Source: Peptostreptococcaceae bacterium | Lineage (GTDB): Bacteria; Bacillota; Clostridia; Peptostreptococcales; Anaerovoracaceae | Direction of reading: 5' to 3' | DNA: 10,747 nt | Assembly: GCA_016650115.1 (NCBI GenBank) | Contig: JAENWI010000033.1 | Coordinates: 1-10,747, forward strand | Shown here: piece after piece, positions 1 to 6,230 of the stretch | Position numbering within the stretch: the stretch's first letter is position 1 | Layout of the letters: each line of letters opens with the position of its first letter | Position numbers and translations under genes: made by a program | Notes under the pieces: generated by a model | Databases searched by the model: none | What the model was told of the DNA's origin: nothing | The model's input: the letters and a program-made list of their open reading frames with translations, nothing else

Positions 1-1310
1 GCAGGGTCAATTCCAACTTTTTTGGCTGCCATTGGAAGCATGCTTCCAATACTTTTTGCTGCCATCACGATAATTAACATGGAAATACAAACCGCAAGAC
101 CAATCCATGGGCCTTCTCCATCCAGCCAGCAAATTCTGGCAAAATTAAGCAGGCTTAAAATAACACCAATAATAAAACTCACTCTTATTTCTTTCCAAAG
201 CACTTTGCCCGCATCTCTCAATTCAACATCTCCAAGGGCCATACCACGAATCACAAGAGTTGCCGATTGAGATCCGGAGTTTCCTCCTGTGCCCATAAGC
301 ATTGGAAGATATGCAACAAGTGAAATCACCTGCGACAAAACATTTTCAAAGCTCGAAATAATACCCCCAGTAATCACATAAGAGCACATCAGTATAAACA
401 GCCACGGAAGCCTGTTTTTCACATGTTTCCATACACTTATGTCTAAATATTCTGCATCACCCGAATCGATGACACCAGCCATTCTCTGGAAGTCTTCTGT
501 TGTTTCTTCTTCTATAACATCCAGGATATCATCTACTGTAATAATTCCTACCAGTCTGTCTTCATCATCCACTACAGGTATTGCAAGAAAACCATATTTT
601 TTAAATGCTTCCGAGACCACTTCCTGGTCATCATGTACATTTACGCAGACGAAATCCTCATGCATCAGGTCTTTTACTTTAGCGTTATTTTCAGAAACGA
701 CTAAAGTTCTGAGGGATACTATCCCAAGCAATTTTCTTCCTTTTTCTTTCACATAACAGGTGTAAATGGTTTCGCTGTCCATTCCTTCATTTTTAATATG
801 AGCCAATGCCTGTTCAACGGTCATGTCCTTGTTTAAACTGATATAATATGGGGTCATCAGACTGCCCGCACATGTGTCCGGATAATTCAAAAAAGTGTTG
901 ATCAGTTTTCGTTCCTCTTTTGGCGTTTTTTCGAGAATTTTATCAACAAGATTTGCCGGTAATTCCTCAAGTACGTCAATCATATCATCGAAATCCAATT
1001 CATCAAGAATATACCTGATTTCCTTATCTGTAATAACATTAATAATAGCAACCTGGTCTTCTACTGGTAAATAGGAGAAAACTTCCACAGAGACATCTTT
1101 TGGAAGGGTTCTGAAAATAATCACCGTTTTTTCAATTCCAAGTTCCTCCAGAACTTCTTCCAGAATTTCCGCTATATCAACTTCATTATTTCTCAATAGC
1201 GCATCTCTGGCAGCTACATATTTTTTATTGTTAAGAAGAAATATTATGTTTTCAACGATTTCAACAAAAGTTTCCCCGTAATTCTTCTCAAAAGTGTTTT
1301 CATTTTCCAT
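1..1310 (-). CDS. mgtE: Magnesium channel/transporter MgtE (C-terminus cut by window edge)
   Basis: This gene encodes an MgtE-family Mg2+ channel of the cytoplasmic membrane. Reading from the ATG at 1310 gives 436 full codons without a stop before the edge. Residues 1-140 are an acidic helical N domain typical of MgtE. Two CBS domains follow (about 145-270), including TPYYISLNKDMTVEQAL near 153 and AIPVVDDEDRLVGIITVDD near 243. A linker helix leads to membrane segments starting near 302. The family signature P-M-L-M-G-T-G-G-N-S-G-S-Q lies at 336-348. Family members are usually about 450 residues, so only the last membrane helix is missing; the pore Asp of that helix cannot be checked. The start is supported by a GGGGGTG Shine-Dalgarno 5-6 bases upstream. 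In the family, the N and CBS domains sense cytosolic Mg2+ and close the pore. The gene appears monocistronic at its 5' end. Family assignment is very secure. Confidence 0.96.
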   Translation of the reverse strand, partial: MENENTFEKNYGETFVEIVENIIFLLNNKKYVAARDALLRNNEVDIAEILEEVLEELGIEKTVIIFRTLPKDVSVEVFSYLPVEDQVAIINVITDKEIRYILDELDFDDMIDVLEELPANLVDKILEKTPKEERKLINTFLNYPDTCAGSLMTPYYISLNKDMTVEQALAHIKNEGMDSETIYTCYVKEKGRKLLGIVSLRTLVVSENNAKVKDLMHEDFVCVNVHDDQEVVSEAFKKYGFLAIPVVDDEDRLVGIITVDDILDVIEEETTEDFQRMAGVIDSGDAEYLDISVWKHVKNRLPWLFILMCSYVITGGIISSFENVLSQVISLVAYLPMLMGTGGNSGSQSATLVIRGMALGDVELRDAGKVLWKEIRVSFIIGVILSLLNFARICWLDGEGPWIGLAVCISMLIIVMAAKSIGSMLPMAAKKVGIDP

Positions 1311-1348
1311 ATTTTCACCCCCTGCTCGGATTATAATCATATTTAATA

Positions 1349-1378
1349 ATTATACTCCAATTTAGCTTTATTTTGCAA
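1349..1378 (-). promoter_or_regulatory. Promoter of mgtE
   Basis: Read on the minus strand, TTGCAA (1373-1378) and TATAAT (1349-1354) are separated by 18 bases, a good match to a housekeeping sigma-A promoter. Transcription would start near 1342, leaving a leader of only about 30 bases, too short for an M-box magnesium riboswitch. Seen directly in sequence; activity is inferred. Confidence 0.7.
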
Positions 1379-1390
1379 GTTAAACCTTAT

Positions 1391-1427
1391 CAAAATAAGA
1401 CACAGGCGACTCTATGTCACCTGTGTC
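1391..1427 (-). terminator. Rho-independent terminator of the GT4 glycosyltransferase gene
   Basis: The arms 1399-1410 and 1416-1427 pair over 12 positions with one mismatch (1407/1419) around a 5-base loop. On the minus strand the hairpin is followed by TTATTTTG, a moderate U-rich tail. The glycosyltransferase TGA stop (1417-1419) lies inside the first arm, so translation ends within the terminator stem. The hairpin separates this gene from mgtE. Confidence 0.75.
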
Positions 1428-2574
1428 TGTTGTTGATTACTCTGATATATAATTCTTCCACCTGCCGGCCAAATTCTTCTACTGAAAACTTTTGAGCCTT
1501 GATGACAGCATTTTTTTTAAAAAGTGCCAGTTTGGACTTATCCTCCAGTAATAATTCTATTTTATCTATAAACTCCCTTTCGTTTTCAAAAGTAAACCCA
1601 TTGAATTCATCTTCAACCACATCCTGAAGGCATTCGTCTTTTCTGCAAATTAATGGCAAGCCACTTGCCATTGCCTCAATATATGTAAGTCCCTGTGTTT
1701 CACTTGTTGAAGCACTAATGAAAATGTCTCCAAGATGATAATACTTGTGAACATCATCCTGAGAAACCATCCCTGTAAATATAATGAATTTCTCCAGTCC
1801 AAGCGTCTTTGTGTGTTCTTCAAGTTCCTTTCGAACAGGGCCATCCCCAACAACAAGAAGTTTTATATCCCTGTCTTCTCTGGATAGGGGTTTCATTAGA
1901 TTTACCAGTTCATTAATGTTTTTCTCTTTTCCTAGTCTTCCAATCGTTACCAGTACACTATCCTTTTCTGAAATTTTAAGTGACTTTTTCATCTCAGCTT
2001 TTTCTTCCGGATTAATTTCTTCACTAAATTTTTCCAAATGAATCCCAGTTGGTATTTCAATAATATCTCTCTTCACGCCATAGGATTTCAACGCGCCCAT
2101 CACCTTATTTGTTGGAACAATCACTTCATCAGCTTTATCTAACACATGTTTCGAAAATAACGCAACGGCTTTCTTGCCAACTCGTTTGCTTGGGAAAATA
2201 TAATGGGTGTAATCTTCATACATAGTATGATAAGTATGTACCATTGGTATATGAAGCCTATAGGCAATCTGACGGGCATACAGGCTTGTCGTAAACTCGG
2301 TTTGTGTATGGATAATTTCAGGTTTCCAATTTATAATTTCTTTGATATAATGATGAAATGGCTTAACCGTCATTCTTGCCTGGGGATAAACTCTTACAGG
2401 AAGAGACCCTATATAGTAAAAATCCTCTGATTTATATGATGTCCTTGTATTTGATAAGGTTAAGATTTTCACATCATGTCCTCTTTTTTTAAGTTGTTCG
2501 TAAAGATTATATGTTGAAATCACAACCCCGTTTATAATTGGCTTATATACATCCGTTGTTATCAGTATTTTCAT
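1417..2574 (-). CDS. GT4-family glycosyltransferase, probable diacylglycerol glucosyltransferase
   Basis: A 385-residue retaining glycosyltransferase of family GT4, with a GT-B fold and probably membrane-associated. The N-terminal Rossmann domain starts MKILITTDVYKPIINGVV, with the GG-type acceptor loop replaced by NGV. HTYHTMYEDYTHY at 113-125 is the kind of segment seen in 1,2-diacylglycerol 3-glucosyltransferases. The C-terminal nucleotide-sugar domain has GRLGKEKN at 212-219, VVGDGP at 241-246 and the family E-X7-E motif (E292 to E300, ETQGLTYIE). No signal peptide or membrane span is visible. The ATG at 2574 has a GGGGGGG Shine-Dalgarno 8 bases upstream. It is transcribed alone, from a promoter back-to-back with that of trxA. 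The likely product is a monoglucosyl-diacylglycerol used as a membrane glycolipid or lipoteichoic-acid anchor. Another GT4 acceptor, such as phosphatidylinositol or a polysaccharide precursor, cannot be excluded. Confidence 0.85.
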   Translation of the reverse strand: MKILITTDVYKPIINGVVISTYNLYEQLKKRGHDVKILTLSNTRTSYKSEDFYYIGSLPVRVYPQARMTVKPFHHYIKEIINWKPEIIHTQTEFTTSLYARQIAYRLHIPMVHTYHTMYEDYTHYIFPSKRVGKKAVALFSKHVLDKADEVIVPTNKVMGALKSYGVKRDIIEIPTGIHLEKFSEEINPEEKAEMKKSLKISEKDSVLVTIGRLGKEKNINELVNLMKPLSREDRDIKLLVVGDGPVRKELEEHTKTLGLEKFIIFTGMVSQDDVHKYYHLGDIFISASTSETQGLTYIEAMASGLPLICRKDECLQDVVEDEFNGFTFENEREFIDKIELLLEDKSKLALFKKNAVIKAQKFSVEEFGRQVEELYIRVINNRHR

Positions 2575-2609
2575 TAGATATTCCCCCCCTATTAATATGC
2601 CGATATTTC

Positions 2610-2638
2610 ATTTTAACACTACTAAAAATATTTATCAA
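2610..2638 (-). promoter_or_regulatory. Promoter of the GT4 glycosyltransferase gene
   Basis: On the minus strand TTGATA (2633-2638) and TAAAAT (2610-2615) are exactly 17 bases apart. The start point would be near 2603, giving a leader of about 29 bases that carries the G-rich ribosome binding site. It lies in the 155-base divergent region shared with trxA. Confidence 0.68.
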
Positions 2639-2657
2639 TAAATTGTGATAAAGTCAC

Positions 2658-2687
2658 TTACATTATGGGTATAAAAAAGTATATTAA
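2658..2687 (+). promoter_or_regulatory. Possible promoter of the trxA-ccdA-tlpA operon
   Basis: A promoter must lie in this divergent region, but no strong match is visible. The best pair I find is TTACAT (2658-2663) and TATTAA (2682-2687), 18 bases apart. TATGAT at 2691-2696 is an alternative -10 without a good -35. The weak boxes are compatible with an activated or low-level promoter; the exact position is a guess. Confidence 0.35.
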
Positions 2688-2729
2688 TAGTATGATAATT
2701 TTATAAAAGAAAGGTTTAAGGTACATAAC

Positions 2730-3041
2730 ATGACAATAAAAATAACAAAAGAGAATTTTGACAGTGAAATAGTTAAATCCGAACTACCTGTACTGGTAGA
2801 TTTCTGGGCAGCTTGGTGTGGTCCTTGCAAAACTATTGGCCCTAAGATTGAAGAACTTTCAGTTGAACTGGAAGGAAAAGCAAAAGTTTGCAAGGTAAAC
2901 GTGGATGAAGAAATGGCATTGGCTCAACAGTTTAGTGTAATGTCAATTCCAACAGTGGTTGTCTTTAAAGGCGGAAAAGAAGTGAACAGAGTTGTTGGCG
3001 TCAGAGGGAAAGAAGAATTAAAATCATTATTGGGAGTATAA
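2730..3041 (+). CDS. trxA: Thioredoxin
   Basis: A 103-residue single-domain cytosolic thioredoxin. The active site WCGPC is at residues 29-33 within FWAAWCGPCK, and the conserved cis-proline is P74 in SIPT. The buried Asp (D24, in LVDFW) is present. Length and motifs match classical TrxA, a dithiol-disulfide oxidoreductase normally reduced by thioredoxin reductase. No reductase gene is in the window. It opens an operon: ccdA starts 7 bases after its stop. This placement suggests a thioredoxin dedicated to feeding electrons to CcdA, although it could also serve as a general thioredoxin. An AAGG element about 8 bases before the ATG is a modest Shine-Dalgarno. Confidence 0.95.
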   Translation: MTIKITKENFDSEIVKSELPVLVDFWAAWCGPCKTIGPKIEELSVELEGKAKVCKVNVDEEMALAQQFSVMSIPTVVVFKGGKEVNRVVGVRGKEELKSLLGV

Positions 3042-3048
3042 ATTAAAT

Positions 3049-3696
3049 ATGGCATATTTAATTGTTTTTATTGAGGGGATAGTAACGTTTATATCCCCTT
3101 GTTTACTTCCAATGCTTCCTCTGTATCTTTCCTACTTTGCTGGAGGCGATGATCCTAAAACAAATCGTAAAGTCTTGTATAACGCCTTAGGTTTTGTATT
3201 TGGCTTCACGCTTGTTTTTGTTTCTTTGGGAGCTTTCGCAGGAACACTGGGTCAGTTTATATTAAAACATGGAACAATTTTCAACCTTTTTTCCGGATTA
3301 ATAATTGTGGTTTTTGGGCTAAGTTTTCTGGGTGTCATAAACCTGCCTTCAATTTCTTTCAATAAAAAACTGGCTATCCATACAAATGCTTTAACACCTT
3401 TAAAATCAATTCTATTTGGTATTGTATTTTCAATAAGCTGGACCCCTTGCGTGAGCGCATTTTTAGGTTCTGCACTGATTCTTGCATCGCAGCAAGGCTC
3501 TGTTTTCAAAGGAATTATTATGTTGCTGTTATTTTCAGCAGGACTTGCCATACCTTTTATTGCAAGTGCTGTCTTATTAAACAGTTTAAAGAGTACTTTT
3601 GATTTTTTAAAAAAACACTATAAAACCATCAATTATGTCTCAGGTAGTATATTAATACTATTAGGTATTCTGATGATGGCGGGGAGATTGATATGA
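3049..3696 (+). CDS. ccdA: Cytochrome c biogenesis protein CcdA, transmembrane thiol electron carrier
   Basis: A 215-residue, almost entirely hydrophobic protein with about six membrane segments, matching short CcdA/DsbD-beta proteins. The two redox cysteines sit in the expected contexts: C18 in FISPCLLPMLPLY and C134 in SISWTPCVSAFLGSAL, at the start of membrane segments 1 and 4. The family accepts electrons from cytosolic thioredoxin and passes them across the membrane to extracytoplasmic thioredoxin-like proteins. Both partner types flank it: trxA 7 bases upstream, and the TlpA/ResA-like gene overlapping by 4 bases (ATGA). The Shine-Dalgarno GGGAG (3032-3036) lies inside the end of trxA, 12 bases before the ATG, which suggests translational coupling. 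In aerobes the partner pathway is often cytochrome c maturation; no cytochrome or heme-lyase gene is visible here. Confidence 0.94.
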   Translation: MAYLIVFIEGIVTFISPCLLPMLPLYLSYFAGGDDPKTNRKVLYNALGFVFGFTLVFVSLGAFAGTLGQFILKHGTIFNLFSGLIIVVFGLSFLGVINLPSISFNKKLAIHTNALTPLKSILFGIVFSISWTPCVSAFLGSALILASQQGSVFKGIIMLLLFSAGLAIPFIASAVLLNSLKSTFDFLKKHYKTINYVSGSILILLGILMMAGRLI

Positions 3697-4238
3697 GTAA
3701 TAAAAATAGGACTATATTGGGTGGTGTAATGCTGATTGTTTTTTTGCTGGGTGCTTATCTAATATATGGCGTTTTTGGAGGGCAAGATGATTTGATTCCG
3801 ACAGGCAATATCAACCAAGATAAAACAATGTCTATAGATTTTACGGTGCAGGACATCGAAGGTAATAATGTCAAGCTTTCAGACTTTTACGGCAAACCTG
3901 TTGTTCTAAACTTCTGGGCAAGCTGGTGTCCTCCATGTAAAAGTGAAATGCCTGAATTCAATCAGGCCTATAAAGAGCTGAATGGGGAAATTCAGTTTTT
4001 GATGATTAATCAGACGGACGGTGATAGAGAAACCATCGAAACAGGCAGTGAATATGTCAAATCTCAAGGATTCACCTTCCCTGTCTACTATGATACAAAC
4101 CTCGAAGCAGCATTTGTATATAATGTCACTGCAATCCCAACCACCTTTTTTATTGATAAAGAAGGATATATTATTTCCCAGGTAAAAGGTGCGATGTCAA
4201 AAGAAATTCTGATGAGTAACATTGAAAAAATTAAATAA
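3693..4238 (+). CDS. Membrane-anchored thioredoxin-like protein, TlpA/ResA family
   Basis: A 181-residue extracytoplasmic thiol-disulfide oxidoreductase. Residues 8-28 form an uncleaved signal anchor after a short basic start (MSNKNR). No lipobox cysteine is present, so it is probably tethered by this helix. The thioredoxin fold spans about 48-180, with WCPPC at 78-82 inside NFWASWCPPCKSEMPEF and a cis-proline at P149 (AIPTTFFID). The CPPC/SEMPEF context is typical of ResA, TlpA and related reductases, distinguishing it from cytosolic TrxA. Its ATG overlaps the ccdA stop by 4 bases, with GGGGAG 7 bases upstream. It is the likely acceptor of electrons from CcdA. Its substrate may be apocytochrome c, a methionine sulfoxide reductase or another exported cysteine protein; the sequence does not decide. 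Confidence 0.9.
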   Translation: MSNKNRTILGGVMLIVFLLGAYLIYGVFGGQDDLIPTGNINQDKTMSIDFTVQDIEGNNVKLSDFYGKPVVLNFWASWCPPCKSEMPEFNQAYKELNGEIQFLMINQTDGDRETIETGSEYVKSQGFTFPVYYDTNLEAAFVYNVTAIPTTFFIDKEGYIISQVKGAMSKEILMSNIEKIK

Positions 4239-4260
4239 TTCAATTCAAAAGAAAAATTTT

Positions 4261-4317
4261 AATAATATAAAGAGCGGACCCAAGTTTATATAACTTTGGT
4301 CCGCTCTTTATATTATT
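4261..4317. terminator. Bidirectional hairpin terminator between convergent operons
   Basis: The arms 4261-4286 and 4292-4317 pair over 26 positions with a single mismatch (4281/4297), around the 5-base loop TATAT. The core AAGAGCGGACC is the only GC-rich part; the outer stem is AT-only. On the plus strand the right arm runs CTCTTTATATTATTG. On the minus strand a TTTTTC tract follows after AAAA. It lies between the tlpA/resA-like stop (4238) and the arginase stop (4344), so it probably ends both transcripts. Confidence 0.88.
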
Positions 4318-4343
4318 GTTATTGAATTTCAACCTATCAATGA

Positions 4344-5252
4344 TTATATCAGCCATTCTCCTAAAAGAGAGCCCGCAAGAGCAACGGTTGCTTCTGCTGT
4401 GGTATTTTGTTTGTCCAGCAAAGGGTTCACTTCCACGAATTCAACACTGACTAATTTGTTCGACATCGCTATCATTTCCAATGCATGATGTGTTTCTCTG
4501 TAACCCATGCCCCCTGGTACTTTTGTTCCTGTTCCAGGAGCCACCTCAGGATCTACGGCATCAAGATCGAAACTCACATGTATTCCGTCTGTACCTTCTC
4601 CAGCAATTTTGATTGCTTCTTCCATTACCTTTTTTATCCCCATATCATCAATCTCATACATTGTGAAAACCTTAATACCCTGCTCTTTCATCGCTTTTCT
4701 TTCGCCCTCGTCCAAATCTCTGCAACCGACATAAACAAGGTTTTCACGTTTCAAAAATACATTCCCACCAATGGAAGTCAAGTCTTCATGGCCCATTCCT
4801 GTCAGCACTGCCACAGGCATTCCATGAATATTACCTGATGGCGATGTTTCGGATGTATTTATATCTCCATGGGCGTCAAACCAAATAACCCCCAAATTCT
4901 TCTTCTGCTGCAGTACGCCAAATATTGTTCCAATTGCAATGCTGTGATCTCCTCCAAGAACAACTGGAATCATTCCTTCCTCCATAACCGTTGAAACTTC
5001 TTTACATAAAAGACGATTAATCCTTAAAACCTCATTTAGATTCTTTAGATTTGAACCTTCAATCGTTTTAGATGCCTTTCGATCAGCAAAAATATCACCT
5101 CTGTCTTCCACCTCATATCCTATTGCCTCCAGCCTTTTCACAATACCTGCGATTCTAATGGCTTCAGGTCCCAAATTTGTGCCTCTGGTGCCCGCTCCAA
5201 GATCAACGGGAACTCCTATAATTGCTATTTTACTTTTTTCTTTCACGCTCAT
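4344..5252 (-). CDS. rocF: Arginase
   Basis: A 302-residue ureohydrolase that converts arginine to ornithine and urea in the cytosol. Manganese ligands are all visible: H103 in GGDHS, D126/H128/D130 in WFDAHGDINT, and D229/D231 in SFDLDAVDP. The SPSGNIHGMP loop (137-146) and the general acid-base H143 are arginase features that separate it from agmatinase. E274 in VEVNP matches the substrate-binding Glu. Length equals bacterial arginases (about 300). The ATG at 5252 has AAGGGAG 6 bases upstream. It lies 51 bases after the lipid kinase gene on the same strand, so it is probably the last gene of the valS operon. No other arginine-catabolic gene (rocD, rocA, rocE) is nearby, which is unusual for rocF. 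Function is secure; the cellular role, catabolic or ornithine supply, is open. Confidence 0.95.
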   Translation of the reverse strand: MSVKEKSKIAIIGVPVDLGAGTRGTNLGPEAIRIAGIVKRLEAIGYEVEDRGDIFADRKASKTIEGSNLKNLNEVLRINRLLCKEVSTVMEEGMIPVVLGGDHSIAIGTIFGVLQQKKNLGVIWFDAHGDINTSETSPSGNIHGMPVAVLTGMGHEDLTSIGGNVFLKRENLVYVGCRDLDEGERKAMKEQGIKVFTMYEIDDMGIKKVMEEAIKIAGEGTDGIHVSFDLDAVDPEVAPGTGTKVPGGMGYRETHHALEMIAMSNKLVSVEFVEVNPLLDKQNTTAEATVALAGSLLGEWLI

Positions 5253-5266
5253 GCTTTTCTCCCTTC

Positions 5267-5298
5267 AAAAACAGCAAAACCCAATAATGATGGTTTTG
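5267..5298 (-). terminator. Weak hairpin with T tract between lipid kinase and arginase genes
   Basis: On the minus strand CAAAACC (5292-5298) can pair with GGTTTTG (5275-5281) around a 10-base loop. T5 (5267-5271) follows after three other bases. The stem is short and AT-rich, so it may only partly reduce read-through into rocF, or may be chance. Confidence 0.3.
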
Positions 5299-5303
5299 TT
5301 TTA

Positions 5304-6230
5304 TCACCAGTTTGATCCTTTTTGGTCATTCGTTAATGTATAAATTTTAATTCTTTTTGGGAGCAAGTCGAAAGAAAGAGGAAAACCTTCTCCTTTTTCC
5401 CCGTCTATATCCGTTCCAACTGAATTTGGTGATTCAATGTATAATTTATTTGTTTTAAAATACAATATGTTTTTATTTTGCTTATGGCTTCCCTGCAAGA
5501 CATCTATTAAGAGAGGCACAAAATCAATAATTGGCATTTCCCTAAATAATATCACATCAAATAGCCCGTCGTTTATTTCTGCATTTGGCGTAATCCTTTT
5601 AAACCCCCCTGCAGAACGGCCATTCATTACAAGCATAAAATACATTCTTACTTCTCCGGAAAATTCTTCACTAACAATTTTTATTGGAATTGGTTTTAAA
5701 TTCGGCACATCTGCGATACCTCTGATATAATATGAAATCACACCTAACGTATTTTTCATATCCGGATCAGTTTTTTGACTGACATCAACCAGCATACCCA
5801 TGGCTGCAACATTCAAAAAATACTTGCTGTTGACCTTGCCGACATCACTATAAGTAAAACTAGTGCCTAGGGCAATATCTATCATCCTATCAATTTCTAA
5901 AGGTAAATCCAAACAATAGGCAAAGTCGTTTGCCGTTCCTGCAGGGAATATCGCAAGAGGCAGATTAATGTTGTTTTGCATCATTGCATTAATGCAAATA
6001 TTAATTGTCCCATCCCCACCAGCCGCTATGATCTGCCTGTACTCCTTTTGATCAATCGTGCTGAGTACCGCTTCAAGAGCATCAGCTTTGCTGGCTCTAA
6101 CAGGAATAACCATCAGATTTTTTGCTTGAAATCTTTCAATAATAACATCCAAATTTGTTTTAAAAAGGCCATTTCCGGCATTTGGGTTATAAAACAGCAA
6201 GACTTTTTTTCGGTCAGGATTTATGCTCAT
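5304..6230 (-). CDS. Diacylglycerol kinase family lipid kinase (DgkB/YegS-like)
   Basis: A 308-residue soluble lipid kinase of the DAGK catalytic family. NPNAG (15-19) begins the nucleotide-binding fold, GGDGT (71-75) is the ATP loop, and PAGTANDFA (96-104) is the second conserved glycine/asparagine motif. A C-terminal beta-sandwich follows, with INDGLFDV (219-226) and the DIDGE segment (274-278) usual in this family. Such enzymes phosphorylate diacylglycerol, or in some cases other lipids, at the membrane face. In Gram-positives the DgkB role is to recycle diacylglycerol released by lipoteichoic acid synthesis. The gene starts inside the 3' end of folC, overlapping by 17 bases, with GGGGG about 10 bases before the ATG, so translation is probably coupled. 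Family is certain; DgkB activity versus another lipid substrate is not proven. Confidence 0.9.
   Translation of the reverse strand: MSINPDRKKVLLFYNPNAGNGLFKTNLDVIIERFQAKNLMVIPVRASKADALEAVLSTIDQKEYRQIIAAGGDGTINICINAMMQNNINLPLAIFPAGTANDFAYCLDLPLEIDRMIDIALGTSFTYSDVGKVNSKYFLNVAAMGMLVDVSQKTDPDMKNTLGVISYYIRGIADVPNLKPIPIKIVSEEFSGEVRMYFMLVMNGRSAGGFKRITPNAEINDGLFDVILFREMPIIDFVPLLIDVLQGSHKQNKNILYFKTNKLYIESPNSVGTDIDGEKGEGFPLSFDLLPKRIKIYTLTNDQKGSNW

Noticed and set aside
439..756. Plus-strand open frame
   Set aside because: It is antisense to the CBS region of mgtE, with low-complexity serine-rich translation and no ribosome binding site.
1311..1416. M-box riboswitch upstream of mgtE
   Set aside because: The space holds a promoter and the neighbouring terminator; no M-box-like structure fits.
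1650..1856. Short minus-strand frame inside the glycosyltransferase gene
   Set aside because: It lies out of frame within a conserved GT4 domain and has no independent support.
4485..4838. Plus-strand open frames antisense to arginase
   Set aside because: They are shadows of a gene with intact catalytic residues and have no recognisable domain.
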